A DNA stretch of 64,000 nt from assembly GCF_900143245.1 (NCBI RefSeq), contig NZ_FRDK01000004.1:62001-126000 (forward strand), written 5' to 3'. Numbering within the stretch: the first letter of the stretch is position 1; the number at the start of each line of letters is the position of its first letter. Both the position numbers and the translations under genes were made by a program. Source of the DNA: Flavobacterium fryxellicola (GTDB taxonomy: Bacteria; Bacteroidota; Bacteroidia; Flavobacteriales; Flavobacteriaceae). Shown here piece after piece: positions 35,360-44,803 of the stretch. The notes beneath the pieces were generated by a model that was given only the letters and a program-made list of their open reading frames with translations, was not told where the DNA came from and did no database searches.

Positions 35360-36712
35360 CTATTTATTCTTGTCTTTTCTCTTTTTATCTCTTGTTTTTA
35401 GCATGTTTCTATTTACAGAACCATGTGTTTTTTTCTTAGTTACCCCAGGTCCACCTAAGTTGACTTTCTTATTCTTTTTACTTTTCTCCTGAAAAGCACC
35501 ATCTCCGTCTAGTTTCTGTTTTTTCATCATAAACTTAATCGGCTGTCTGTCTTTTTCAGGTTCGATTAATTTTGAGGAAATTTCAACTGTTTCTGGAAAG
35601 GATTCGATGGCTAATTCCATATTCATCAACACTTCAATTTCTACTTTATATTCCTCTTCACGAGGGGCAATCATGCTTACTGCGGTTCCTTTGGCATCGG
35701 CACGACCTGTTCTACCTATTCGGTGCATATACAATTCAGGTAATTCGGGCATTTCGAAGTTAACAACATGGGTAATATTCGAAATATCCAGACCTCTTGC
35801 CATAATGTCCGTCGTAATTAGACCTCGTAAGTTTCCTTCTTGGAACGAAGCCATCGTGCTCAAACGATAATTTTGAGATTTATTTGAGTGGATTACTCCA
35901 AATTGACCCTCAAAATCTTCCTCGATGCGTTCATGAACCATATCTGAAATCTTCTTATTATTCACAAATACCAAAACACGACTCATGTCTTCGTTGTTTT
36001 GCAGCAGGTGTTTTAGAAGATTTATTTTGGTATTAAAATTGGGAACCTGATAGGCTGTTTGCTTGATGTTCTCTAATGGTGTTCCCGAGGCAGAAAGTGT
36101 CACTTCTTGAGGATAATCAAAATAGTCATTCAAAATAGCATCTACTTCATCCGTCATCGTTGCCGAGAAAAGAATGTTTTGACGTTTTTTAGGCATCATA
36201 GCCAAAATTGATGTAAGCTGAGTACGGAAACCTAAATTTAGCATTTCGTCAAACTCGTCAATTACTAGCTTTTGCATTTCTTCAAAACGAATCACATTAT
36301 CCAATGTTAAATCCATGATTCTTCCTGGAGTACCTACAAGAATGTCGCAGCCTTTGTAAACGGCTGTCTTTTGGGTATTGATATTAACACCTCCAAAAAT
36401 TCCAATTGTTCGCACCGACATGTATTTTGTCAATTTCTCTACTTCTTCCACGACTTGAACTACGAGCTCCCGTGTAGGAACCAGAATCACTATTTTGGGA
36501 GTATGTCCCGGAGTAAATTTGTATAACTTTAGCAATGGCAATAGGTAAGCAAATGTTTTACCCGTACCCGTTTGAGCGATTCCCATCATATCTCTTCCTG
36601 ACATAATCACAGAAAAAGTTTTTTCCTGAATAGGAGTAGGTGTTGTGAATCCTAGATCGTCTATCGCTTTTTGTACGGATTTAGGAAGATTGAATTGCTC
36701 AAAAGTAGTCAT
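35360..36712 (-). CDS. DEAD-box RNA helicase with a DEFD Walker B
   Basis: The 450-residue ATP-dependent RNA helicase has Q-motif F-x-PTPIQ, motif I AQTGTGKT, Ia PTREL, motif II VIDEFDEML (residues 152-155 are Asp-Glu-Phe-Asp instead of DEAD), motif III SAT and motif VI HRIGRTGR. A basic tail (KKSKKNKKVNLG) probably binds RNA. The Asp and Glu needed for catalysis are kept; Ala to Phe is a known kind of variation. The start MTTFEQFNL is supported by a -7 box (36729-36736). The frame is open upstream, but that ATG would lie before the promoter. Confidence 0.9.
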   Translation of the reverse strand: MTTFEQFNLPKSVQKAIDDLGFTTPTPIQEKTFSVIMSGRDMMGIAQTGTGKTFAYLLPLLKLYKFTPGHTPKIVILVPTRELVVQVVEEVEKLTKYMSVRTIGIFGGVNINTQKTAVYKGCDILVGTPGRIMDLTLDNVIRFEEMQKLVIDEFDEMLNLGFRTQLTSILAMMPKKRQNILFSATMTDEVDAILNDYFDYPQEVTLSASGTPLENIKQTAYQVPNFNTKINLLKHLLQNNEDMSRVLVFVNNKKISDMVHERIEEDFEGQFGVIHSNKSQNYRLSTMASFQEGNLRGLITTDIMARGLDISNITHVVNFEMPELPELYMHRIGRTGRADAKGTAVSMIAPREEEYKVEIEVLMNMELAIESFPETVEISSKLIEPEKDRQPIKFMMKKQKLDGDGAFQEKSKKNKKVNLGGPGVTKKKTHGSVNRNMLKTRDKKRKDKNK

Positions 36713-36728
36713 TTGCTTAAATTTTTTG

Positions 36729-36736
36729 CAAAGATA
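36729..36736 (-). promoter_or_regulatory. -7 box of the helicase gene
   Basis: On the minus strand the sequence is TATCTTTG (TANNTTTG), 17 bases before ATG 36712. It makes the helicase separate from the upstream response-regulator module. Confidence 0.4.
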
Positions 36737-36811
36737 GTCTTTTTGAAAGTAATGCGGAAAACCAAGTGGATTCAAACCATTTTTGATTCTATTTTCAACT
36801 TTTTTAGGAAG

Positions 36812-37198
36812 CTAATTATTTAATAATCGCTTTACTCGCAACACTAACTCATTTGGATTAAACGGTTTTGCAATAAAATCATCAGCACCTAGTTTAAATG
36901 CTTCACTAACAGAATTTTTTTCTTCGCCTAAACTGGATAACGCAATTATAGCTTTTTTATCAAAATGACTTCTGACAAAACGGATTACCTCCAAGCCAGA
37001 TTTATAAGGCAATAGCAAATCAGTGATCACCATGTCTGGATTTATGGCATGCAATTGCTCAATAGCGCTCAGTCCGTCTTTTAAGATGGTCAGCTGATAC
37101 CCTTCCTTACTTAAAATGAACAGAAGTATTTTGATCATTAGTTCATCATCTTCAATGATCAGTATTTTTTTGTCGCTATTCATCTTGAGATATTTCAT
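36812..37198 (-). CDS. Single-domain response regulator, module A
   Basis: The 128-residue CheY-like receiver has no output domain: acidic pair EDD (16-18), phospho-acceptor Asp60 in VITDLLLPYKSG, Ser88 and Lys111 in AKPFNPNE. The tail PNELVLRVKRLL is identical to that of the receiver at the other end of the cluster, so the two are paralogues. The ATG overlaps the DUF4838 stop (ATGA), so they are translationally coupled; a second ATG 15 bases on is an alternative start. No histidine kinase is nearby, so the partner kinase is elsewhere. It must work by binding another protein, such as a HEAT protein or glycosyltransferase of the cluster. Confidence 0.85.
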   Translation of the reverse strand: MKYLKMNSDKKILIIEDDELMIKILLFILSKEGYQLTILKDGLSAIEQLHAINPDMVITDLLLPYKSGLEVIRFVRSHFDKKAIIALSSLGEEKNSVSEAFKLGADDFIAKPFNPNELVLRVKRLLNN

Positions 37199-39429
37199 TT
37201 GTTATAAAGCTCAATTTCGTCAATCATTACCATTGGTTTTTTATTTTTTCGCTTTCGCCAAACAGGTAAATCATCTTGGTTGTGTATGACTAATTTAATT
37301 TTGTCAAAAGAATGGAAGCTTGTATCTGTTAGCTCTATTTCGCTAGTTTTTACTTCATAAGTTTCTACTAAATTTACGATTTTTTTTTCAGTTATCAGAT
37401 TCCATTTTTTGTTTTTGTATCCAAATAGGGTGATTTTTTTTGGAAGAAAAATCCAATTCCGTTGGTTATCCAAAAAGTGAAGCTGAATGCGATTAAAATC
37501 TAATCTGTTGGTTATCAATTCTATTTCAGGATTGTTTCCATACCATCCAGTCCAATTGATATTGTAGTCCGTATGCCCTTTAATTCCATCTACTAGTGAG
37601 GAGCTTCCTTTTGCAGAATATTCAATTGCTGGCGGTGTTATAAAATTAACTTCTAGTTTTTCTCCAAGGTGTGTGGCTGTATTTTTAGTAATTTCCAGCC
37701 AGTTTTCATAATATTTATTGGGCGATAATCCCTCCTCGCTCAGTTCATAAATTCCCAATGCGTTGCAGGCTTCTGCAAATTGGAGTACTCTTTCAGTAAG
37801 TCCTGCTTTAACTTCTTTTTTTCCTTCAGTGGTGATCACGAACATTCCGTGTTTATCAGTGCCATAAAACTTAGACTGTTCAAAAAACACATATTCTAGC
37901 GTGAGTCTTAATTTATTTATTCTGGAGTGTAGAACAGGATCTTCACGTACTGACATCGCCGCTTCATTCAGTAATTGGTCATATTGGTCGATCGCTTTTG
38001 GTGATAAAAATGTATTTCTGTTTTGAATTGGACCAGAGTAAATGTCTAAAGGGCGATTTGAATTTTCTTGATTTTTAGTTAGCAAATTGAGATATTCTTT
38101 GACCGCAGAGGAGGCATTACCATAGAATCCTCTTAAGAAATCATCTGTAGTGTCTTCCAAATCTATTTCGGTGTTCCACAATAATTTAGCTAAAAGATAC
38201 TGTCTCAATTCCGAAAAATCTCCGGGAACATCTGCATAACCTTGGACAAATAGTCCTTTCACATTATTTTGTTTGAAAAGTTTATAGTTATCCGAAAAAG
38301 TATGAATGTTTGGAAATGGAGATAAGTAGTTTGAAAACTGAACCGTATAATCCCATAGGTACAAATTAGAAGTAGTTTTTCCCCACGTGTGCAATATGTT
38401 GATAAAAGGTTTGTTCTCAAGATCGGCTGCTATTGATTTTCCTCTATTCAATTCAATTGGACAAAATAAGGTATGAATATTAGGTCGAATTTTTAAATTT
38501 ATTGGGGCTTTATAAGTATGTTGGTATGCCAGAGTGGCTATTTTTGTTTTAGGAAAATGTTTGGCAATTTTGTTGAGAAAAAAGTATAGAGAACCTTGTG
38601 GTCCGCCGTGTTTTTCATTTAATGATTTGCATTGTTCGCACTCACAGTAAACGGCATCGTCATTTTGACTTACCGATATAAATGATGCATTGGGATTTTC
38701 AGCACTAATTTGAGAAATTTTTTTTATGACCTTTTCAACTACAAGTTCACTGGTCATACAAAGCGATTCTGGTCTTCGCTTTCCTTCGTAAAAGGCAAAA
38801 AATTCAGGATTTGTTTTAAAAAATTCTTTTGCAGGTAACAAGGTCTGAAATGAATGTCCCCAGATACTAAAATCATTTAGATGCCAGTCTAATTTATGCC
38901 AATCCCTGAAATCTTCATCAAAGGCATCTGGATAAAATAGGACTCGGTATTCAAAAGAAGGATGGTGTGTTTTATCTGTATTTTTCGGAAAAACAACTTT
39001 TTTTAATTTTGGGAAATATAGGTCTTGTGCAGTGAATTTTCTAAATCCCCAATTTTCAAGTAAAGTATAAATGGCATAACGAAGAAGTTTTTCGTTGGGT
39101 GCAATCAAATAAATATCCTTTTCATCACTTTTGATGCGGAAACTATTTTGGTCTTTTTTATTTTTTAACTTTGAAATAACAAGGTAAATGGAGGAGGCCA
39201 TTTTTTTAGGTTCATCATTTGTTTGTACTAAAAATGGATTTGTAAAACTTTTATCTAAGTAAGTTTTTAAAATTTCCGCAGCAGGTTTGGCAATTTCGTC
39301 GTGAATGATAATCGTATTTTCATTCCCTGTTTCATTCTCAATTATGATATTAGATTGAGCCATAGCTTGCGAGTTAAAAAGAACTATAAAAAATAGCGTA
39401 TAAATTAAGTTCAGACGTATGATAAACAT
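37195..39429 (-). CDS. DUF4838 glycosidase-like protein with C-terminal carbohydrate-binding domain
   Basis: The 744-residue secreted protein has a signal peptide (about 1-24, ending AMAQ). An N-terminal alpha/beta domain like those of GH20/GH67 enzymes (YAIYTLLENWGFRKF) precedes a DUF4838 barrel with the characteristic cysteine motif CECEQCKSL and HTWGKTTSNLYLWDY. A C-terminal galactose-binding-like (F5/8 type C) domain (about 605-740) starts at NINWTGWYGNN. DUF4838 is related to alpha-glucuronidase/hexosaminidase folds, but its reaction is unproven. Synthase-dependent exopolysaccharide systems usually encode a periplasmic hydrolase, and this could fill that place in module A. It overlaps the response regulator start and follows the barrel gene by 4 bp. 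Confidence 0.8.
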   Translation of the reverse strand: MFIIRLNLIYTLFFIVLFNSQAMAQSNIIIENETGNENTIIIHDEIAKPAAEILKTYLDKSFTNPFLVQTNDEPKKMASSIYLVISKLKNKKDQNSFRIKSDEKDIYLIAPNEKLLRYAIYTLLENWGFRKFTAQDLYFPKLKKVVFPKNTDKTHHPSFEYRVLFYPDAFDEDFRDWHKLDWHLNDFSIWGHSFQTLLPAKEFFKTNPEFFAFYEGKRRPESLCMTSELVVEKVIKKISQISAENPNASFISVSQNDDAVYCECEQCKSLNEKHGGPQGSLYFFLNKIAKHFPKTKIATLAYQHTYKAPINLKIRPNIHTLFCPIELNRGKSIAADLENKPFINILHTWGKTTSNLYLWDYTVQFSNYLSPFPNIHTFSDNYKLFKQNNVKGLFVQGYADVPGDFSELRQYLLAKLLWNTEIDLEDTTDDFLRGFYGNASSAVKEYLNLLTKNQENSNRPLDIYSGPIQNRNTFLSPKAIDQYDQLLNEAAMSVREDPVLHSRINKLRLTLEYVFFEQSKFYGTDKHGMFVITTEGKKEVKAGLTERVLQFAEACNALGIYELSEEGLSPNKYYENWLEITKNTATHLGEKLEVNFITPPAIEYSAKGSSSLVDGIKGHTDYNINWTGWYGNNPEIELITNRLDFNRIQLHFLDNQRNWIFLPKKITLFGYKNKKWNLITEKKIVNLVETYEVKTSEIELTDTSFHSFDKIKLVIHNQDDLPVWRKRKNKKPMVMIDEIELYNK

Positions 39430-39433
39430 ATTT

Positions 39434-40702
39434 TTAGAATTTATATTGCAACATTAGCGATAATTCCAATTCATTTTGGGTTAAGTTTCGAACATATTCC
39501 TGCTTGTTGTAAGTAGCTTGAAGGCCCGCTATGTAGTGTTTGTAGAACATTTTGTAATATCCTGCACCCATTCGATATGAATCAAGCGAGATTCTTTCTT
39601 TGAAAAGTCCCAGAGTGGTTCTCTCTTCTGGAGAGGAACCATAACCAGAAGTCAAAGTTACATAATCAAACCGAGTTTCAAAGTAATACCTAATGTTTAG
39701 ACTGACTGTGGGATAGAAATTATTGTTCTCGCTTTGAATAAAAGTTCTCAGATTAATCCAATACGAGCCAATGTATTTTCCCGCCCCAAGAACAACCGTT
39801 GTGAAGTCATTATCTTGGGTTTTTAAATAGCGAATGCCCAAATCGCCTTCCCAACCTTTTTTAAAATTCTGATAAAAGGAATATCCAAGTCTAAATTTGG
39901 GAAAAACAAGATCGTTGCTGTAAGCTGCACCCAAATAGGAGTAGTTGTTTTTGCCAGTAAAAAGATAAGATTCTAATTCATATTGAATGCCATTTGCAAT
40001 ACTTTGTCCAGAGGATAAGCGATCTGCATAATTGATATGACCGGTCAATGATCCCCACTGACGCTCTCTTATATATTGAAAACCTAATAAATGCCATGGG
40101 CCATATCCTTTCCTGTCAAAAGTGGTGTAGCTGTAAGTTGAGCCCATTCGGTCTGATTTTAACTTTGACTCCATTTGAAAAATAAGTTGCCTTACAGCAT
40201 CGTCATTTGGGTTTTTTAATTGTAATTTTTTTAAATATTCATACTCTCTTTTTTGCTCTTTTTGCAATTGTAAGACCGTTAATTTTTTTTGTTCAAAATT
40301 TTTACTTTCTGGATGTAATTCGATTGCTTTGTCAATGATACTTTCAGCTTCTTTGTAATTTTTAGTTTCCAATTCAAGGTTTATTAAATAATTTAAGGCG
40401 TCATCATTGGCTGGACTTTTGCCAATGTAATATTTATAATAAAACCGCGCGCTGTCATTCTTTTTTACTAAATCATAATTACGTCCCAGAAGCAAATAAT
40501 AATCTACATAAGTAGGAGCAATTTTTATTCCTAACAATGCTCTTTGGATGTTTTTTTCATAATTCTTAGTTGTTTGCATGTCCTTTACAATGACCGTGAG
40601 CAAACTATCCGAATCAATTTTTTGTGCGGATAAATTTTGGTGGGACATAAATACTAAAATTAGTATGAAGCTGGCGGTTCTTAGAATTTTGTTTGGGATC
40701 AT
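39434..40702 (-). CDS. TPR-YaiO outer-membrane barrel, module A
   Basis: 422 residues from MIPNKILRT: signal peptide (about 1-25, ending LSA), TPR-like helical repeats (about 30-180; YYLLLGRNYDLVKKN and NYKEAESIIDKAIELHPES), then a YaiO-family barrel (about 190-422) ending in LSLMLQYKF with the terminal aromatic residue. Its start overlaps the glycosyltransferase stop (ATGA). TPR plus barrel is the architecture of PgaA and BcsC, which export polymer through the outer membrane. YaiO barrels are smaller, so a pore or docking role is inferred, not shown. A longer start 81 bases upstream would lack a signal peptide at its N-terminus. Confidence 0.8.
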   Translation of the reverse strand: MIPNKILRTASFILILVFMSHQNLSAQKIDSDSLLTVIVKDMQTTKNYEKNIQRALLGIKIAPTYVDYYLLLGRNYDLVKKNDSARFYYKYYIGKSPANDDALNYLINLELETKNYKEAESIIDKAIELHPESKNFEQKKLTVLQLQKEQKREYEYLKKLQLKNPNDDAVRQLIFQMESKLKSDRMGSTYSYTTFDRKGYGPWHLLGFQYIRERQWGSLTGHINYADRLSSGQSIANGIQYELESYLFTGKNNYSYLGAAYSNDLVFPKFRLGYSFYQNFKKGWEGDLGIRYLKTQDNDFTTVVLGAGKYIGSYWINLRTFIQSENNNFYPTVSLNIRYYFETRFDYVTLTSGYGSSPEERTTLGLFKERISLDSYRMGAGYYKMFYKHYIAGLQATYNKQEYVRNLTQNELELSLMLQYKF

Positions 40703-42141
40703 GATGTTACTTTTTGGGTGGTTACAAATCCTTTTCGAACCATGACGCCCCACTTTTGTTCTGTTTGTCTGATAAACAACCAATATCCCTTCAATGAGGC
40801 ATATACATTTAATGGATGGTAAACAAAGGGCTCTATTATAGCCATAAAAATGAAGATTGCTAATTCTTTATAATTGGCATAACTTTTATACAATAAGTCG
40901 TCTATAAAAATAGAAATCAGCGTAATCAATAAATAAAAAAGATAGACAAACAACGCTACTGAAACAAGATATTCAACATTTACTGAATTGTTTAAAAAAC
41001 CAATAAGTAGCGCAATAATTCCCAGAAATTCTATGATAGGAACTAAGAGTTCGAACACAAAAAAGAAGGGCAAAATTAAAAAAGCTGTTTTTCCATATTT
41101 GGGATTTAAAAACATTTTTCGGTGCAAGTACAGGGTTTGTATCAGTCCTCTTGCCCAGCGAGTCCGTTGTCTGAGTAGTACTTTTCTAGTCTCAGGAACT
41201 TCGGTCCAACACAAGGATTCTGGAATGTATTTGATTAAAAAAGGTTCTTTTTTTTCATGCATGTGTTTTCGCATCCGGGTGATAAGTTCCATATCTTCTC
41301 CTAATGATTTATGCCAGTAACCGCCAACTTTTATCGCTATTTCTTTATCGAACATTCCCAGACCACCTGAGACTAATAACAATCCATTGATTTGACTCCA
41401 AGCCATCCTCCCAAAAAGGAAGGATCGTACATACTCTAATTCCTGAAATCTAGGATACCAGTCCTTAGGAAAATGTACCTGATGCAAAAAGCCTTCTTTC
41501 ACCTCGCAAGAATTTGAAATTCTAATTCCAGCACCTGTTGCGATTACCCGTGTTTCATTTTCCATAAAAGGCTTCGCTAATTTTAAGAGGGTATCAGTTT
41601 TCAAAATGCAATCTACATCCGTGCATAAAAATAAGGGATATTGCGATGAATTGATTCCTGCATTAGAACCGTCTGCTTTACTTTTTCCGTTCACTTTATC
41701 CATCACCATCAACTTTGAATATATGGGGTTGGTCGATTTATAATGTCCTCGAACTGGCATAGTCACGATTCTTTCTTGGTAATAAAAATCAACTTTAACA
41801 AGTTCAAATTCGGTTATCAATTTGGTTAAAGTATCATCTGTACTACCATCATTGACAATAATAATTTCGTACTTAGGATAGGTTAATGACAACAAAGACT
41901 TTACATTATAGACAATACTGACACCTTCATTAAAAGCAGGTGCTACAACTGAAACTCCCAGTAGGTGATTTGATCGTATTAATATATTTTCCGAAATGTA
42001 TTTTTGATATCTGAGATGTTTCAGTATCGCAAAATAGGAGAGAATTGATAAGACGATGTAAATTAAAATATAAGTTAGCGAAAAAAGCGAAATGAAAATT
42101 TCGTAGTAGTAAATAATTTGATGGGTAAAGTTATTTATCAT
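40699..42141 (-). CDS. Processive family-2 glycosyltransferase, module A
   Basis: The 480-residue inner-membrane polymerase of the PgaC/BcsA/NodC type has two N-terminal helices (about 10-40), a GT-A domain with NDG (Asp98), TDVDC (Asp175 and Asp177), GED (Glu282, Asp283) and RQRTRW (Gln325, Trp329), and four C-terminal helices (about 345-440). These are all the D,D,D,QxxRW residues of processive synthases. The acceptor-region motif reads GKSKADGSNAG, one residue longer and different from the GKADALNMG of its module-B paralogue. There is no PilZ domain. It probably polymerises a beta-linked sugar and feeds it to the barrel protein. Confidence 0.85.
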   Translation of the reverse strand: MINNFTHQIIYYYEIFISLFSLTYILIYIVLSILSYFAILKHLRYQKYISENILIRSNHLLGVSVVAPAFNEGVSIVYNVKSLLSLTYPKYEIIIVNDGSTDDTLTKLITEFELVKVDFYYQERIVTMPVRGHYKSTNPIYSKLMVMDKVNGKSKADGSNAGINSSQYPLFLCTDVDCILKTDTLLKLAKPFMENETRVIATGAGIRISNSCEVKEGFLHQVHFPKDWYPRFQELEYVRSFLFGRMAWSQINGLLLVSGGLGMFDKEIAIKVGGYWHKSLGEDMELITRMRKHMHEKKEPFLIKYIPESLCWTEVPETRKVLLRQRTRWARGLIQTLYLHRKMFLNPKYGKTAFLILPFFFVFELLVPIIEFLGIIALLIGFLNNSVNVEYLVSVALFVYLFYLLITLISIFIDDLLYKSYANYKELAIFIFMAIIEPFVYHPLNVYASLKGYWLFIRQTEQKWGVMVRKGFVTTQKVTS

Positions 42142-43202
42142 TAGATATAGATTGCTCTTACATGTTTTGTCATTTTTGAGGTGTCATAATCTTGAGTAGC
42201 TAGAACATCTAGCCCTGTTTTATCTATTTCGTTTAAACAGTCAACTGCTTTTAATTTTAGGTCTTTATTGGTTTCATAGCATATTATATTTTCTAGAAAA
42301 GAGAGTATACTTTCATCGCCGATTACCTTTAATGTTTCTATTATTTCTATTTTGAGCTCAGGTGTTACTTGGTCAAAAATCCGTACTAAATCCTCTTTGG
42401 CTTCAATCAAAAAGAGTTCTCGTATGGCAATAATAGCTTCTTTTTTTATGCTATTGTCCTCTATTTGAATCAATTCAATAATTTCTTTGGCGCTGCTTCT
42501 ATAATTGTAAAAAACCATTATTTTAAGTCCTAAATTTATAACTGAAGCGTTAGTTGTCTTAAGCCACTGGTCAATGTTTTTAGGAATTGGAATTTTTTTT
42601 TCATGCAATATGTCCATAATTTTTATCATATTCAATTGCGAAATTCCTGCTGATAATTCCAGAAAACTTTCCATGTGATTTTCAGACAAGGAGATATAAG
42701 CCATGTTAGCATTTGATTGAATTACAATATTGGGGTGTTTCAAATACGTTTTGATTAACGAACGCCCTTTTTTATATTCTAAAGCTTGGTAGTGAAAAAA
42801 TCCTTCACATTTATAAAAACTTCTAAAATCGCGAATTAATCCTTCAGAATATTTATCAAGATGTAAACCTTGGTAAAAAATTGTGATTTGCTTGGATACC
42901 TTTCCCTTCAAACTTCTCTTAAAACGAATCATGTCGTTAATGATCATTTCCTTACACCAGGATTTATGAAGTGGAATCTCTTTTTTAAAAAGAGATAATT
43001 TTGTTCTGAATTTTTCACTATTCGGTTTGGAGAGAATCATCTCCGTCAAAAACGTCTCCGCCTTATTGCTTATTGATTCTTTAAGGGGTTTATTGCGCTC
43101 ATAGCGTATTCTTTTCAACAACAAAATAAGCGCTAGAAATACGGTCAATAGCACCATAAATGGGATTATGTAATTTTCTAGGTATTTGATGAATAAGGCC
43201 AT
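42141..43202 (-). CDS. Membrane-anchored HEAT-repeat protein, module A
   Basis: 353 residues from MALFIKYLENY: one N-terminal helix (about 10-32) and a cytoplasmic alpha-helical solenoid (about 60-340). Clear HEAT-like units near the end include SIKKEAIIAIRELFLIEAKEDL and LKLKAVDCLNEID. The start shares one base with the glycosyltransferase stop side (TAATG), so expression is coupled. A paralogue sits in module B in the same position relative to its glycosyltransferase. HEAT solenoids are protein-binding scaffolds. Linking the receiver to the polymerase is my inference. A start 72 bases upstream is open but not similar to the paralogue. Confidence 0.75.
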   Translation of the reverse strand: MALFIKYLENYIIPFMVLLTVFLALILLLKRIRYERNKPLKESISNKAETFLTEMILSKPNSEKFRTKLSLFKKEIPLHKSWCKEMIINDMIRFKRSLKGKVSKQITIFYQGLHLDKYSEGLIRDFRSFYKCEGFFHYQALEYKKGRSLIKTYLKHPNIVIQSNANMAYISLSENHMESFLELSAGISQLNMIKIMDILHEKKIPIPKNIDQWLKTTNASVINLGLKIMVFYNYRSSAKEIIELIQIEDNSIKKEAIIAIRELFLIEAKEDLVRIFDQVTPELKIEIIETLKVIGDESILSFLENIICYETNKDLKLKAVDCLNEIDKTGLDVLATQDYDTSKMTKHVRAIYI

Positions 43203-43465
43203 GATTAGCAGTGTTTTATAAGTTAATATTACATATAAAATAAAGCTAAAAAAAATATTTTCGACGTATAACATTTAAATCCTTCAAAAGACATGTTCTA
43301 AAAAAAGACCGGAATAGATTAAATAAGATGTAGTTTTTTGGAATTCATTTTAACAAATCCCGATACTTTTGAAAGGAACTAAGTAGTTTAGTTTTTTTGT
43401 AGTTAAGTGGGAAACGGTACATTTTTTTTAAACATTAACTCCAAATTATGTTTTAATAAGCAACA

Positions 43466-43500
43466 AAAATTCTTCTTTCATGGAGTGAAAGAAGAATTTT
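43466..43500 (-). terminator. Terminator between modules B and A
   Basis: A perfect 15-bp stem (AAAATTCTTCTTTCA at 43466-43480 with 43486-43500) and a 5-base loop. It lies just after the YaiO stop of module B. Module A therefore probably has its own promoter in 43203-43460, though I could not find a convincing one. Confidence 0.75.
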
Positions 43501-43537
43501 ACAAGATTAAAATTGTACTGAAAAAGCGTTGTCTCTT

Positions 43538-44803
43538 TTATTTGAACTTTAAATTCCATGAAACGGTTAGCGAATAAATCCAAAAATAATTGCCAGGGTC
43601 AAAAGCTATTTCTTGATGTGCTATGTCAAATTGTGCACCCCAAGCTTCTTTGTTTTTATCAGTGGTAAAAAAGTAGCCCGCATTAAAGCGCTGTGTTTTT
43701 AGGTTAATAATGGCGGCATCGTTAGCATCAAATATAAATTGATTGGCTTCAGGAGACACTCCCATACTGAATAAAAAACTCAAATAGTTTTCGGCATTGC
43801 TGCGGTATTTTCTATAATTCAAAGCTGCTGATGTACTGGTCCCTCCATCACCTGGAGTAAAATTAGGGCGCAAAGACCAAAAACTGTTTCCCGTGTACCA
43901 GCCAATAGAACCGGTGTAAATTGTAGTTGTTGCACTGTATTTTAAAGTTCTAAAACCAGCCGAAACTTCTAAACTATGGGGCAGGGATTTGTATAGTTCC
44001 CCACCATATCTTAAATCGGGAAAAAGGAAGGTATTGGCAAAACCTACATTTACGTATGCATATAGGCCTTTTGCAATTTTAGGATATAAATCAAATTCTA
44101 TTTGAGAACCATTCTCATTAAAACGGCGGTTGAAATTATATTTTCCAATAATGCTGCCATATTTTGTTTGCTTAGCATAACTCAATGTATAATATTGCAT
44201 TGGGTCAAAGGTTTTTGAGTAAAGATCTACCGCAGCTCGCAAGCCTATATCGTTAGTTCGCAGGGTGCTGTTTAAATCGCTCAGAAACTCTTTTGATTTT
44301 TTATCATCCGGATTTTGCGCAATATACGTTTTAACAGTATTTCGAGCCTCTACCGCGTTGTTTGTATTAGTAAGAGCAGTTGCCTTCAATAAAACAATTT
44401 CTAAATCATTTGGAAATATTTTTAGCGCCTTATTAGCCATTTCTAGCGCTTCATAGTATGAATCACTCCATGATTCGTTTTTAATTGCTGCAATCCAAGT
44501 GTCTTTGTGCTGTAAATCTTTCTCTAAAATACTCGCAAATACTTTTCTTGCTTTTTTATAGTCTCCATCCCAAGAATAAGTTGTTCCCAAAAATAAACGA
44601 ATATCATGATAATCAGGATATTTAGTCAAGATATGTAGTAAGGTATCTTGCGCTTGTTTTCGTTGCTGGTTGAACGCTAAGTTGCGCGCTGTTTCAAAGG
44701 AAGTATCGGGGTTTCCATTATAGGCTTTTTGTTGTCCTTGCATTTGTAAGAAGCCCAACAACGCCATTAAAAAAGTCAGTTTTATAATTATTTTTGGAAT
44801 CAT
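43538..44803 (-). CDS. TPR-YaiO outer-membrane barrel, module B
   Basis: The 421-residue protein has a signal peptide (about 1-23), TPR repeats (about 30-175; YSWDGDYKKARKVFASIL and ALEMANKALKIFPNDLE), then a YaiO barrel (about 185-421) ending WNLKFK. The TPR part is strongly similar to the C-terminal extension of the sulfatase encoded just upstream. The start overlaps the sulfatase stop (ATGA). E. coli yaiO adjoins a family-2 glycosyltransferase gene (yaiP), which supports a link of YaiO with glycan synthesis. Export of the polymer through the outer membrane is inferred. Confidence 0.82.
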   Translation of the reverse strand: MIPKIIIKLTFLMALLGFLQMQGQQKAYNGNPDTSFETARNLAFNQQRKQAQDTLLHILTKYPDYHDIRLFLGTTYSWDGDYKKARKVFASILEKDLQHKDTWIAAIKNESWSDSYYEALEMANKALKIFPNDLEIVLLKATALTNTNNAVEARNTVKTYIAQNPDDKKSKEFLSDLNSTLRTNDIGLRAAVDLYSKTFDPMQYYTLSYAKQTKYGSIIGKYNFNRRFNENGSQIEFDLYPKIAKGLYAYVNVGFANTFLFPDLRYGGELYKSLPHSLEVSAGFRTLKYSATTTIYTGSIGWYTGNSFWSLRPNFTPGDGGTSTSAALNYRKYRSNAENYLSFLFSMGVSPEANQFIFDANDAAIINLKTQRFNAGYFFTTDKNKEAWGAQFDIAHQEIAFDPGNYFWIYSLTVSWNLKFK

